A stretch of 64,000 nt of DNA from contig NZ_CAJNOB010000067.1 of NCBI RefSeq assembly GCF_905250085.1, forward strand, positions 24,286 to 88,285, in the 5' to 3' direction. The stretch's first letter is position 1. Each line of letters opens with the position of its first letter. The position numbers and the translations under genes are program-made. The stretch comes from Candidatus Methylacidithermus pantelleriae (GTDB lineage: Bacteria > Verrucomicrobiota > Verrucomicrobiia > Methylacidiphilales > Methylacidiphilaceae). Below are positions 1 to 9,244 of the stretch, piece by piece. The notes beneath the pieces are model-generated. The model saw nothing but the letters and a program-made list of their open reading frames with translations. It was not told the DNA's origin and ran no database searches.

Positions 1-267
1 CCGTCGCAAAACCTCAAAGGTGTACCCGAGAGCCAGCCAGAACGTAAGAGCGTTAACCAAAAGGACGGCCCATAGAAAGCCAGTTACTTCGCCTCCCTTT
101 GCTGCCTGAGGAGCAAGCCCAAGCAGCACCGGGTTAATCAGGAGTGTGCCTCCAAGGAAAATCTTTCCAATCCAGTAGCGGTCCTTGAGGAGAACACCAA
201 AAGCGGCTTTGATGTCTTCAAAAAGTTCTTCTCCGGTCCAGGTCACAGGTCTCGGTGCCCCGCTCAT
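1..267 (-). CDS. Membrane protein, DUF4013-like, C-terminus cut by window edge
   Basis: The reading frame on the minus strand starts at an ATG (265-267) and stays open to the window edge, giving 89 residues. The start reads MSGAPRPVTWTGEELFEDIK and is followed by a hydrophobic segment (KIFLGGTLLINPVLLGLA) and a second one (FLWAVLLVNALTFWLALGY). A short cytoplasmic head, then membrane helices and a GY..EVLR motif, recall DUF4013 proteins, whose function is unknown. The resemblance is from memory of the family pattern, so the family name is tentative. It lies 59 bases downstream of the acetyl-CoA synthetase stop on the same strand and could be its distal operon partner. Confidence 0.6.
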   Translation of the reverse strand, partial: MSGAPRPVTWTGEELFEDIKAAFGVLLKDRYWIGKIFLGGTLLINPVLLGLAPQAAKGGEVTGFLWAVLLVNALTFWLALGYTFEVLRR

Positions 268-325
268 AACCCTTGGACGAAGATGAGCAGTCCCCAGCGT
301 ACCGTTCTCCAGGATTGCTCTTTCT

Positions 326-2356
326 TCAGTCTTCCCAGCTTTCCGGTTCTGCTTCCCCGATTATCGGTTCCGATCTCGCCGCAGCAAGCTTTTGAAGAAC
401 CGTTTGGTCTTCCAGGGTGCTGAGATCGCCACGCACTTCCGATCGGTTTGCGACACTTTTTAGCAACCGCCGCATGATTTTCCCGCTGCGGGTCTTCGGA
501 AGGGCTTCCGTAAAATGGATCTCTTCGGGTTTTGCGATCGGCCCAATTTGCCGAGCTACATGAGCTCGCAATTCTTCCATTAAAGCCTGTGTGGGTGACG
601 CTTTTTCTTTGAGGATAACAAACGCTACTAGGGCTTGCCCCTTGAGAGGATCGGGTCGCCCAACGACAGCTGCTTCGGCTACGGCCGGGTGGCTGACCAG
701 AGCGCTTTCTACCTCGGCTGTTCCAAGCCGATGTCCGGAGACGTTGAGCACGTCATCCATGCGTCCAACGATCCAGAAATAACCGTCCTGGTCCCGGTAG
801 GCTGCGTCTCCGGTAAAGTAACAACCCGGAACCGGGGTCCAGTAGATCTGGCGATAGGCATCCGGGTCTTGATAGAGGGTCCGCAACATAGAAGGCCAAG
901 GCCTTCGAAGGACGAGCCGCCCTTTGTTTCCTGGGGGTAGTTCGTTCCCTTCGGGATCGACGACGGCGGCATCGACGCCAAAGAAAGGAAGCGTAGCTGA
1001 CCCGGGTTTTAAGGGAGTGACCCCAGGAAGAGGAGCAATCATGATTGCCCCTGTCTCTGTTTGCCACCAGGTGTCGACAACCGGACAGCGACCCCCTCCG
1101 ACTTTTTCAAAATACCACATCCATACCTCGGGGTTGATGGGTTCCCCCACGCTCCCCAAGAGCCGGAGGCTGGAGAGGTCTGACTTGGAGAGCCATTCTT
1201 CACCCCATCGGAGGAAGGCACGAATGGCCGTAGGGGCCGTATAAAAGATGCTAATCCTGTGTCGCTCGATCATCTCCCAGAACCGGCTGGGGGATGGATG
1301 ATCGGGAGCACCTTCGTAGACAAAAACCGTTCCTCCGCAGGCCAGGGGTCCATAGACCACGTAGCTATGCCCCGTGATCCAACCGACATCGGCTGTGCAC
1401 CAGTAAAGGTCTTCATCCCGCAGGTCGAAGATATACTCTGTGGTCACCATCGCTCCCAAGAGGTAACCGGCGGTGGTGTGGAGAACACCCTTGGGTTTGC
1501 CCGTACTCCCACTGGTATAAAGGATAAACAGAGGATCTTCACTCCCCATTCTTTCTGCCGTATGAAAGCTGCGCACCTTCTCTAGTTCTTGATCCAGCCA
1601 GTAATCCCGGCCTTCTACCCAGGGAATCGGGCAATGGGTCCTACGGACCACAAGAACAGTCTGGACGCAGGAAAGCTCGGCCAGCGCGGCGTCCAGGTTT
1701 TCCTTTAGAGGTATAATCGCCCCCCGCCGGTAACCCCCGTCGGCGGTCACCACCAGCCTAGCCTGGGAGTCAAGGATTCTTTCTTGGAGAGCGCCCGGTC
1801 CAAATCCCCCAAAAACAACGCTGTGAACCGCTCCGATCCGAGCGCAGGCCAGCATCGTGATGAGGGCCTCGGGAATCATGGGAAGATAGATGACTACCCG
1901 ATCCCCGCGGCGTACACCGTGCCGAAGAAGAACGTTGGCCAGCCGACACACCTCACGGTGGAGCTCTTGGTAGGTGAGAACACGTATCTGGCCCTGGGGT
2001 TCCCCTTCCCAAACGATTGCGGCTTTGTACCGCCTTGGACCTTCCAGATGGCGATCGACGCAGTTAACACAGGCATTGAGTTCTCCTCCGACAAACCATC
2101 GAGCAAATGGCGGTTCCCACTGAGAGACCGTGCGCCATTTCCGATACCAGGAAATTTTCCGTGCCTGTTCTGCCCAGAAAACCTCAGGCTTTTGCAAAGA
2201 CTCCCGGTAGAGTCTTCGGTATTGGGTCAGCGAAGAAATCCGCGGCTTGCGCGTTCCGCGCCACCGAGGGGAAGGAATGTTTCTTATCTTCGTCAGCCCA
2301 GCGGTGATTCCCCTTACCTCATCCGGACTTTTTTCGTCGCTGTTCCTCACTGACAC
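326..2356 (-). CDS. acs: Acetyl-CoA synthetase (AMP-forming)
   Basis: This enzyme activates acetate with ATP to acetyl-AMP and then forms acetyl-CoA in the cytoplasm. At 676 residues it is slightly longer than the usual ~650. The P-loop-like AMP-binding motif [11 protein letters not shown] is at residues 280-290. The adenylate-forming motif [18 protein letters not shown] follows in the middle. The C-terminal [10 protein letters not shown] carries the lysine that is regulated by acetylation in this family. The N-terminal acetyl-CoA synthetase cap (residues ~45-105, [16 protein letters not shown]) separates it from generic acyl-CoA ligases. The start is a GTG at 2356. The first ~40 residues are not conserved in the family, so a start further inside is possible. 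The divergent neighbour is a PAP2 phosphatase 198 bases away, so the two promoters share that gap. Confidence 0.93.
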   Translation of the reverse strand: MSVRNSDEKSPDEVRGITAGLTKIRNIPSPRWRGTRKPRISSLTQYRRLYRESLQKPEVFWAEQARKISWYRKWRTVSQWEPPFARWFVGGELNACVNCVDRHLEGPRRYKAAIVWEGEPQGQIRVLTYQELHREVCRLANVLLRHGVRRGDRVVIYLPMIPEALITMLACARIGAVHSVVFGGFGPGALQERILDSQARLVVTADGGYRRGAIIPLKENLDAALAELSCVQTVLVVRRTHCPIPWVEGRDYWLDQELEKVRSFHTAERMGSEDPLFILYTSGSTGKPKGVLHTTAGYLLGAMVTTEYIFDLRDEDLYWCTADVGWITGHSYVVYGPLACGGTVFVYEGAPDHPSPSRFWEMIERHRISIFYTAPTAIRAFLRWGEEWLSKSDLSSLRLLGSVGEPINPEVWMWYFEKVGGGRCPVVDTWWQTETGAIMIAPLPGVTPLKPGSATLPFFGVDAAVVDPEGNELPPGNKGRLVLRRPWPSMLRTLYQDPDAYRQIYWTPVPGCYFTGDAAYRDQDGYFWIVGRMDDVLNVSGHRLGTAEVESALVSHPAVAEAAVVGRPDPLKGQALVAFVILKEKASPTQALMEELRAHVARQIGPIAKPEEIHFTEALPKTRSGKIMRRLLKSVANRSEVRGDLSTLEDQTVLQKLAAARSEPIIGEAEPESWED

Positions 2357-2554
2357 ATATCCTTTGACTTCGTTTGAACTTTCCAGCCGTAGCCAGTCTT
2401 TAGCACTGTTTACGGAGCCTAGAAGATTTTTACTACTTTTTTTGTTGAGGCAACTTTCTCCTGTCGGAGGCTCGCGCGTTTGCGTACGGTCGCAAAGACT
2501 TCCTTTTTTTGCCAGATTCGATCAAAAGGTTGAAGAAACGCTCCCGGAAAGTGC

Positions 2555-3343
2555 ATGATGCGTGACACTGGTTCTCCCCAGTCGGCATGCCCCCTCGGAG
2601 GGGGTACATGGATCTGGAAAAGACTTTTTCCTTCCGTCCAGCAAACCGCGTTTTGGTTGGTTGGATGGATGGGGATTGAGTTTGTAGTCGTGGTTGTAGC
2701 TCTCTCCATGGATCCGGTATGGGAGAGGGCGCTTCTGGCGCAATCGAAAAACCCGTTATGGCGCGAAGTTGCGGAACGAATCAGCTACTGGGGAGATTTT
2801 TTTCCCGGAGTTTTTCTTGTGGTCTTGGTTCTTTGGATCGGGGCCTTTGTTGGCCACAGAAAGCACTGGCGCGAGCGAGCCTACGCCATTCTCGTAGCGG
2901 CCACGCTCGCGGGGCTTTCGGCGGATCTTCTCCGAATCGTATTAGGTCGGCCGAGGCCCGATGCCACAGTGAAAGCTTGCCTGCAGGAGCTAGGAACTCT
3001 TCCCAGGCCCTGGCTCGTTCTTCCCACTCCTTCTCCTCCCGGTCGACTCACCGACGGTTTGTACGGCTGGCAGGGAAAGGATCTTTTCCATAGCTTGCCG
3101 TCGGGTCATGCGGCCAGTGCTAGCGCAACCGCGACCGTTCTTTCCATCGAATGGCCGAGCTTACTACCTTTTTGGATGTGTGGCGCGGCGAGCGTGCTCT
3201 GGTCTCGAGCAGTTTTGGGCAGACATCGCTTTTCCGATCTTGTGGCCGGCATGGTTTTAGGGCTTGCTTTTGGCTTGCGGGTGGCTCCGAGAACTTCCAG
3301 GGGAACTCTCGTTAAAGGGCACCGGAGCCGGAGGGAGGAGTAG
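2555..3343 (+). CDS. PAP2-family membrane phosphatase
   Basis: This is a membrane-embedded acid phosphatase of the PAP2 superfamily, which dephosphorylates lipid phosphates such as undecaprenyl pyrophosphate or phosphatidate. The three-part signature is visible: LRIVLGRPRP (residues ~130-139), LPSGHAASA (~183-191) and SRAVLGRHRFSDLVAG (~219-234). These supply the RP, SGH and R-H-D catalytic residues. Several hydrophobic helices surround them. The 262-residue length is normal. Two adjacent ATG codons (2555 and 2558) can serve as start. The gene runs toward a secreted protein on the other strand and their 3' ends overlap by 32 bases. The substrate cannot be told from sequence. Confidence 0.85.
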   Translation: MMRDTGSPQSACPLGGGTWIWKRLFPSVQQTAFWLVGWMGIEFVVVVVALSMDPVWERALLAQSKNPLWREVAERISYWGDFFPGVFLVVLVLWIGAFVGHRKHWRERAYAILVAATLAGLSADLLRIVLGRPRPDATVKACLQELGTLPRPWLVLPTPSPPGRLTDGLYGWQGKDLFHSLPSGHAASASATATVLSIEWPSLLPFWMCGAASVLWSRAVLGRHRFSDLVAGMVLGLAFGLRVAPRTSRGTLVKGHRSRREE

Positions 3344-4229
3344 CGGGTTGTTTCTCTGGCTCCATCTGTACAGGAACGATCGAATCAAGAATGGCTCGGA
3401 AGGCGGTTATGCTTTGCCGATAGGATTTGGGGTTCCGGGAGCTCATGACAAGCGAGGCCACTCCGCATCCTAGCCCAACGTAGGCAGCACGTTCGGAAAC
3501 GGGATATCGGCTTGTGGGGGGATATTCATAGAGGAGATACATCAGGCCTTGGACGGTTTTTCCCTTTTCGAGTCGTTTGGGCTTAAGAGCCGGATTGTGC
3601 TTGAGGAGTTCCTTTACGGCTCGCTGGGCGAAGGTTTCCGCGTCCCTGTGCTCCGGCCCGGAAAGCTGGGCGTAGATCACTGTTTCGGCCTGTGCCCAGC
3701 TGGAATTCTCAGGGTAGAAGACGCAGGAAAGTCCTTGGCTTTGTCCCGACTCGTTGTCGAGTACCCAGTGAGGAGGAGCCTTGATGAAAAAGGCACAGTT
3801 AGGGCCATACACAATCCCGGCACCCTGGAGGTCTCCTGGTGTCTGGCTTTGCTTCTGGGTCGATTGCGAGGAGGGCGGAGGCTCTTGGCTTCGAGCTGAG
3901 ATAAGGCAAAGGCTTCCTAGGACTAGCAGCCACCCAAACGTTGGACAAAATCCCTTGCGCGGAGTCCGGTAGCTGGGCTTCAGAGCTCTGGCACAGCTGG
4001 TTTTCCCGAGGAAATGGGTGAAAGAGCAAATGAAATCTTTCCCGCGAGCTAAGGAGAAAAAAACGCTGGGAGCAGGCGAGGGAGGGGAAAAAGGTTCCAA
4101 GAATCTTCCCTGTATCACGCCTCCTCCCAAGAGGCAATGCCAAGAAGAAAACTTTTTAGCTGCGTAGTCTTGGTCCGATGTGACTTGCGTTTGAATTAGG
4201 CTAAGGGCCTTTGGACTCCAAAAACGCAC
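3312..4229 (-). CDS. Secreted protein of unknown function
   Basis: I do not recognise a family. The open frame is 305 codons, but the believable protein begins around residue 90. There, a hydrophobic export segment (GWLLVLGSLCLISA) is followed by an ARSQ-type cleavage site and a Pro/Ser/Gln-rich linker. The rest (residues ~130-290) looks like one globular alpha/beta domain, ending in a Pro/Gly tail. The only in-frame ATG is at 4229 and would put an unlikely, Cys- and Phe-rich 85-residue stretch ahead of the signal peptide. The true start is therefore probably a rare codon nearer 4000, or the 5' end carries a frameshift. Its 3' end overlaps that of the PAP2 gene by 32 bases. Confidence 0.55.
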   Translation of the reverse strand: MRFWSPKALSLIQTQVTSDQDYAAKKFSSWHCLLGGGVIQGRFLEPFSPPSPAPSVFFSLARGKDFICSFTHFLGKTSCARALKPSYRTPRKGFCPTFGWLLVLGSLCLISARSQEPPPSSQSTQKQSQTPGDLQGAGIVYGPNCAFFIKAPPHWVLDNESGQSQGLSCVFYPENSSWAQAETVIYAQLSGPEHRDAETFAQRAVKELLKHNPALKPKRLEKGKTVQGLMYLLYEYPPTSRYPVSERAAYVGLGCGVASLVMSSRNPKSYRQSITAFRAILDSIVPVQMEPEKQPATPPSGSGAL

Positions 4230-4507
4230 AGCAAGCCAAAGAAAAGAGAATCTGTGCGGTGCGAGCCTCGGTGGGGGATAGCCCAGTGTGCACGAGGGAC
4301 CGAGCGCGCCAAAGGAACCATCGTGGGCCAGTGGTTTTTTCCGAAGCGAGAGATCTCCCTGTTGGGGGGCCCGTCAAAAGGTCGGGGAAAAGCAGGGAAC
4401 CTGAGGAGGTAAAAATCGCTTTGGAAGGGAAAAGAGAGCTTTTTAGCGTGGAGGCGCGCGTGGAAAGCGGGCGCCAAAGGCGCGGGGCCCAAACGCACGT
4501 TTTTTGC

Positions 4508-5140
4508 TTAAGCCGGAGAGGAGCGAGCCACTACGCCGTGACAGAATAGCTCGACGAAGGTTTTAACCACTTCGGAAAGGTCCATGGCGGGCTGTGCGGA
4601 GCCGCATTCAAACATCCCAAAAATACGTTTTCCTAGATAATAGTGAACAAGCATTCCAAAAAAAGCTCGGGCAGCCAACAACGGAGGAACCCTTCGGAGT
4701 CGTCCCTCCTTTTGCTTCTGAAGGATGTAATCGGCTGTCAGACGGTGCAAGTGATGGGTAAAGGCTTCATAAAACATCCCGGCCAGCTGGTGTCCTTCTA
4801 GCGCGCTAAAATAGAGAAGACGAACAAACTGAGGGTCTTCTTCCATTGCCCGGAGGACTTCTTCCCCGAGAGCTTGGAAGAAAGCCTCCGGCTCGGCCGG
4901 GGGCTGGGCAAAAAATGGCTTTCCCGGGGTGAGCGGGCATTCTTGGATCTTTTTTTGAATGATCGCCGCGTACAGGGTCTCTTTGTTGGGAAAGTAGCGA
5001 AAGATCAGCGCTTCGTTGACCCCGGCCTGCTGTGCAATTTTCCGGGTAGTTGTTCCGCGGAAACCGTGGGCCGAAAAAAGCTCGACAGCAGCCTGTAGGA
5101 TTCGATCCGCTGTGTTCTGTGCTTTAGCTGCTTGACGCAT
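4508..5140 (-). CDS. TetR/AcrR-family transcriptional regulator
   Basis: This is a 210-residue one-component repressor with the standard TetR architecture. The N-terminal helix-turn-helix is clear: ADRILQAAVELFSAHGF, then TTTRKIAQQAGVNEALIFRY, then FPNKETLYAAI. The C-terminal ~145 residues are the helical ligand and dimer domain and contain two cysteine-bearing and aromatic-rich stretches. It is divergent from an EmrA/EmrB-type efflux pair with only 54 bases between start codons, and a perfect palindrome lies in that gap. The obvious reading is local repression of the pump and of itself. The inducer cannot be predicted. Confidence 0.9.
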   Translation of the reverse strand: MRQAAKAQNTADRILQAAVELFSAHGFRGTTTRKIAQQAGVNEALIFRYFPNKETLYAAIIQKKIQECPLTPGKPFFAQPPAEPEAFFQALGEEVLRAMEEDPQFVRLLYFSALEGHQLAGMFYEAFTHHLHRLTADYILQKQKEGRLRRVPPLLAARAFFGMLVHYYLGKRIFGMFECGSAQPAMDLSEVVKTFVELFCHGVVARSSPA

Positions 5141-5165
5141 TGACTGATTGACTTCTTATTAAGGA

Positions 5166-5181
5166 AAGTAAGTACTTACTT
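5166..5181. promoter_or_regulatory. Perfect 16-bp palindrome, likely TetR operator
   Basis: The sequence AAGTAAGTACTTACTT is exactly self-complementary and sits in the 54-base gap between the tetR start (5140) and the efflux start (5195). A symmetric site of this size in a divergent TetR promoter region is the expected operator. Binding is inferred. Confidence 0.7.
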
Positions 5182-5194
5182 GGACCGGGCGTCA

Positions 5195-6301
5195 ATGAAT
5201 TTCTTTAGGCCAGAACGCGCTACGGGGGTGTCCCAGGCGGATCCTGCAGCGAGGGATGAGTTAGCCTCTGGGCCCAACCAGCAAAGAAGTGACGTTTCCC
5301 CGAGTCCTAGAGCGGACGAGGACGGTCCGCCTACACTCGGCTCCACTGAGCCTCGCTGGAGATCTGCGCCCAAACTCGGAGGCCCCTTGGGACTGGGAGT
5401 GGTTCTGGTTGTTTTCGGAGGGATAACGGGCGTTCTTTTGGCCTTCTGGTGGACGCGCGTTTCCTCCTATGAAACCACGGATGACGCGTTCCTTGAGGGG
5501 CACATCATCCGTGTGGCGCCGCGAGTGGCGGGACATGTGCGCAAGTGTTACGTGGACGATAATCAAGAAGTCCAAAAAGGGCAGCTTTTGGTCGAGATTG
5601 ACCCAGACATGTATCGAGTAGGGTTAAAGGCAGCCGAGGCCCAGGGCGAGGAGGCCTACTGGGAATGGCGTCGTATGGAAGCCATGCGAAAAAGCCTTTC
5701 GGTCTCGGAATTCGATCTGCAAAAGGCAAAAGCCAAGGCCCTTTCGCTAGAGGCGCTGGCCGAATCAGCACGCCTGCAGCTGGCCTACACGCAGATTGTG
5801 GCTCCTGTGGATGGGCGGGTAACCAAAAAGACGGTGGAAGAAGGAAACTATGTCCGAGTGGGAGACACGCTTTTTTCTCTTGTGCCCAAAAACGTATGGG
5901 TAGTCGCCAATTTTAAAGAATCCCAGCTAACCTGGATGCGGCCCGGCCAACCTGCAGAAATTCGTGTGGACGCCTATCCTCAGAGGCGCTGGAAAGGTCA
6001 CGTGGATAGTATCCAGCGGGGAAGTGGCGCCCGTTTTAGCCTTCTGCCACCGGAAAACGCCACTGGGAATTACGTGAAGGTGGTGCAGCGGGTTCCCGTA
6101 AAAATTGTCTTCGATGAGCCGATTCATGGACCGTACGAACTAGGCCCCGGAATGTCGGTCGTCCCCACGGTCAAGGTCAAGGATCCCGTTCTTTCCGCTG
6201 GCGATGTCCTGGTGGCTGCCACTGTCGGATCGTTTAGCGGAGCCCTTGTGGCCGGATTTGCGTGGCATCACAGGAAAAAAAGGGAACTTCTACGGGCCTG
6301 A
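5195..6301 (+). CDS. EmrA/HlyD-family membrane fusion protein
   Basis: This is the periplasmic adaptor of a tripartite drug efflux pump, linking an inner-membrane transporter to an outer-membrane channel. It has a ~70-residue polar N-terminus, one membrane anchor (LGVVLVVFGGITGVLLAFWW), the biotinyl-lipoyl motif (TDDAFLEGHIIRVAPRVAGH), a short coiled-coil hairpin, the second lipoyl half (APVDGRVTKKTVEEGNYVRV) and a beta-barrel. The hairpin is shorter than in E. coli EmrA. The last ~30 residues contain another hydrophobic stretch and a basic tail, which is unusual. The ATG at 5195 is preferred over a TTG at 5180, because the TTG overlaps the operator palindrome. The DHA2 transporter follows 67 bases later. 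Confidence 0.88.
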   Translation: MNFFRPERATGVSQADPAARDELASGPNQQRSDVSPSPRADEDGPPTLGSTEPRWRSAPKLGGPLGLGVVLVVFGGITGVLLAFWWTRVSSYETTDDAFLEGHIIRVAPRVAGHVRKCYVDDNQEVQKGQLLVEIDPDMYRVGLKAAEAQGEEAYWEWRRMEAMRKSLSVSEFDLQKAKAKALSLEALAESARLQLAYTQIVAPVDGRVTKKTVEEGNYVRVGDTLFSLVPKNVWVVANFKESQLTWMRPGQPAEIRVDAYPQRRWKGHVDSIQRGSGARFSLLPPENATGNYVKVVQRVPVKIVFDEPIHGPYELGPGMSVVPTVKVKDPVLSAGDVLVAATVGSFSGALVAGFAWHHRKKRELLRA

Positions 6302-6368
6302 CGAAGGAAAGCGGGAAAGCGGAACCGGGTGGTTGTCCGGTCCACAAGCACCGAGAGGATAAACTCCT

Positions 6369-7958
6369 ATGTCCGCAAGTTCCTTTGACTTGCGAGCCCA
6401 GTCCTGGCGCCCTAGGCACAATCCTTGGGCCATTGCGCTCGCCGCCATGCTGGCCACTTTCATGGAAGTTCTGGACACGTCGGTGGCCAACGTGGCTTTA
6501 CCCCATATTGCCGGGAGTCTCTCGGCGGGTACGAGCGAATCTACCTGGGTATTGACCAGTTATCTTGTTTCCAACGCGATCGTTCTTCCGGCAAGCGGGT
6601 GGTTTTCGCTCATTTTTGGTCGAAAACGTTTCTTTCTTTCCTGCATCGCTCTTTTCACCCTAAGCTCCGCGGTCTGTGGAGCCGCCCAGAACCTTCCCCA
6701 GTTGATTTTTGCCCGGGTGATCCAGGGATTGGGGGGAGGAGCCCTGCAACCGGTTTCCCAAGCCATCCTCTTGGAAAGTTTCCCTCCGGAGAAGCGGGGG
6801 ATGGCCATGGGGGTGTTTGCTATGGGGGTTGTCGTGGCGCCGATCGTGGGTCCCATTCTAGGAGGGTGGCTGACCGACACTTATTCGTGGCGCTGGATTT
6901 TTTATGTCAACCTTCCCGTGGGTATCGCTGCCGTCGTTTTATGCCAATGGTTGCTGGAAGACCCGCCCTACCTGCGGCAGGAAGCGGAGAAGGGTCGCCA
7001 AGTAGATTGGATTGGATTTTCTTTGATGGCAGTGGGTTTGGGAGCTCTCCAAATCGTACTGGACAAAGGTCAGGAAGAAAACTGGTTTGATAGTGCTTGG
7101 ATCACCCGGCTCAGCTGGCTTTCAGCCGTCACGCTTGTTTGTTTCGTTGTGCGAGAACTTTTGACCCCGGACCCGATTGTCCAGCTTTCCGTCCTCCGGG
7201 ATCGGAATTTTGCGCTTGGCACGCTTCTGGTTTTCCTTCTGGGCGCGGTCCTTTACGGGTCGACAGCGGCTGTGCCCCTTTTTTTGCAATCCTTGCTCGG
7301 ATATACGGCCTTTTTGAGCGGCTGGGCGTTAAGCCCACGAGGGGTGGGTGCCTTCCTTGCAAGCGTAGGAGTCGGGAAAGCGCTTTCCCGGTGGTCTGGG
7401 CGGCCCATCATGGCTGGGGCGTTTCTTCTTCTGGCCGGATCGCTTTTGGCTTTGAGCGAGGCAACTCTTCAAACCAGCATGGAAAACATCCAGTGGCCGG
7501 TCTTTGTCAACGGGCTTGCGATTAGTGGTATTTTTGTGCCCTTGACGACACTGGCCAGTACCACACTGCCTCGGGAGCGGATCAACCAGAGTACCGGGCT
7601 TTTCAATCTTGCGCGTAATATTGGAGGGAGCTTTGGGATTGCTTTGATGACTACCTTTCACGACCGTTGGGCACAGGTGCACCAGGCCTACCTTATAAGC
7701 CACCTGACTCCAGAAAACCCCTTCTACCGAGCGCAAGTGGAGCTTTTCCAGACCCTCGTTCGCCCACAGGCTCCCGCTAGCGGGCCGGAGGCAACCGCTT
7801 TGCAGCTGCTCTACACGACCGTGCTGGCCCAGGCGGAACTGTGGTCATTTGTCGATATTTTTCGAGCGATGACGGGCCTTTCTCTGTTTTGTCTTCCCCT
7901 TTGCTTTCTTTTTCGGGAGTCAAAACGCGAACGCTCAGCTAGGGGGACGTTGCACTAA
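6369..7958 (+). CDS. DHA2-family MFS drug transporter (EmrB/QacA type)
   Basis: This is a proton-driven exporter of the major facilitator superfamily with ~14 predicted helices and 529 residues, the normal size. Family motifs are present: LDTSVANVALPHIAGSL near the N-terminus (motif D1 of the 14-TMS group), WVLTSYLVSNAIVLPASGW, and RVIQGLGGGALQPVSQAIL. GWLTDTYSWRWIFYVNLPVG is the classical EmrB stretch. It follows the adaptor gene in the same direction, and the pair is divergent from the TetR gene. No outer-membrane channel gene is adjacent, so the pump must borrow one. Substrates are unknown. Confidence 0.92.
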   Translation: MSASSFDLRAQSWRPRHNPWAIALAAMLATFMEVLDTSVANVALPHIAGSLSAGTSESTWVLTSYLVSNAIVLPASGWFSLIFGRKRFFLSCIALFTLSSAVCGAAQNLPQLIFARVIQGLGGGALQPVSQAILLESFPPEKRGMAMGVFAMGVVVAPIVGPILGGWLTDTYSWRWIFYVNLPVGIAAVVLCQWLLEDPPYLRQEAEKGRQVDWIGFSLMAVGLGALQIVLDKGQEENWFDSAWITRLSWLSAVTLVCFVVRELLTPDPIVQLSVLRDRNFALGTLLVFLLGAVLYGSTAAVPLFLQSLLGYTAFLSGWALSPRGVGAFLASVGVGKALSRWSGRPIMAGAFLLLAGSLLALSEATLQTSMENIQWPVFVNGLAISGIFVPLTTLASTTLPRERINQSTGLFNLARNIGGSFGIALMTTFHDRWAQVHQAYLISHLTPENPFYRAQVELFQTLVRPQAPASGPEATALQLLYTTVLAQAELWSFVDIFRAMTGLSLFCLPLCFLFRESKRERSARGTLH

Positions 7959-8189
7959 CTGCTTGCTTGGCCTGGGGGGTGAGCGGGCGGCAACGGAAGG
8001 AAAAATAACCCTTGGTTACAGGGAGTGCTTCGAGTGTTCTTGGACGGTCTTGCCGTTATTCTTTTCAAGACCTCTTTAGTCCTCATCGGGCAGGTTTCCG
8101 GAGCGCTTGCTCCCGCATCCCGCGAGGTTTTGCAAAAAAAATCTCTCGGCAACGAAAGGAATAAGAGGGCTTTTTTGTGTTCCATGAGA

Positions 8190-8209
8190 AAAAGCCCGAT
8201 CGGGTTTTT
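8190..8209 (+). terminator. Candidate rho-independent terminator
   Basis: An 8-bp stem (AAAAGCCC with GGGTTTTT, one G-U pair) closes a GATC loop and is followed by a T run on the plus strand. It lies ~230 bases after the efflux transporter stop. The symmetry means it could also act on the other strand. The whole 7959-8474 gap shows no convincing gene. Confidence 0.45.
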
Positions 8210-8474
8210 GGGTTGGGTCAAAGGGAGTGGCTTTCCCAATTCGAAGATTGTTGGCGAGCTTTTGGAAGAAGCCTAGGTGCGGCAGTTTTTCCGCATTCAG
8301 AGCAATTTTTTTGTGTTTCCTTTTTCCTTTGGTTTCTCAAGAAGGGTGGCCAATAGCATGTTTCAGCCGAGTCGATTCGGACACTTTCCCATCGAAAAAC
8401 TTTCGAGTTTAGGAACAGAGCCCAAAAGAGGTACGCACAACCACGCCCCTTGCGACGCTAGGAGGTGAGGTTTT

Positions 8475-9092
8475 TTGGACGGGTTAGAGCAAAAAGACCT
8501 TCTTTTTCCCGACCTCCTCGAGTCCTATCCTAGGCGGCTGGCGTTTTGGGGAGTCGGTCCTTCCGGCCCTGGCTATTCCAATTTTTGGATTCGTGTTTGG
8601 TTCGAAGGAACCCTTGGCTGCACGACAGGACCTCGACCGCGATGGTGGCTTCTCCGGCTGGCTCGAAGGATTCCTCCAGGCGGGATTCTTGAGGAACTGG
8701 TCGGATACAGCCGCGGAGTGGTTACAGCGGTCCGGTTGGCAAGGATATTGGAGTCTCGAAGAGTTACGATAAGAGAATTTTTGGCCTTGGACCCGATCGT
8801 ATTCCATGGGCGTTGCCTTTGTGTTCCCGAGAACGTTATCCGGGCGACTTGTTACTACCAGAGGAACGGGGCTCGGACATTGGGTCTTTGGGGCCGTCTT
8901 GGACGAGGGGTTCCTTTAGCAAGACGAGGCGGTGGGGGAAACGAGCTAGTGAATGTTTTGCTAACGACGGATTGTAACGGGCGAAGGATTTTGCATGAGG
9001 ATGTTCCTAGCTACGTTTGGCACCATCTTCGTGAACAGGGGTTTCCGAAAGAAGCCTCCACAGGGTTCTTGGAGATCGAGAAGGAAAGGTAA
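8475..9092 (+). CDS. Hypothetical protein
   Basis: This is an open frame of 205 codons starting at a TTG, with no strong ribosome site in view. The protein is Arg- and Gly-rich and has no membrane segment. One stretch (IREFLALDPIVF, then ARTLGLWGRLG) faintly recalls the REV...LG.RPLG pattern of chorismate lyases, but the match is too weak to name it, and the arginine richness could be an artefact of a wrong frame. It precedes the aldehyde dehydrogenase gene on the same strand by ~150 bases. It may be a real small gene, a frameshifted one, or no gene. Confidence 0.3.
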   Translation: MDGLEQKDLLFPDLLESYPRRLAFWGVGPSGPGYSNFWIRVWFEGTLGCTTGPRPRWWLLRLARRIPPGGILEELVGYSRGVVTAVRLARILESRRVTIREFLALDPIVFHGRCLCVPENVIRATCYYQRNGARTLGLWGRLGRGVPLARRGGGGNELVNVLLTTDCNGRRILHEDVPSYVWHHLREQGFPKEASTGFLEIEKER

Positions 9093-9244
9093 CGCCTCAG
9101 TGCTACTTGCGTAGCCTGGAAAAGGGGGAGGGAGTACGGCCAACCCTTCTCTTTTAGGAAAGAAGCTCTGCGGGGCCCCAAAAAGCCCGGCCAATTCCTG
9201 AGCCCGCGTTTGCCTGGTAGGAGGTTTTACGTGATAGTAGGATA

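Noticed and set aside
8475..9092. Naming this ORF a chorismate lyase
   Set aside because: Only a faint motif resemblance; the start region and arginine-rich composition do not support the family.
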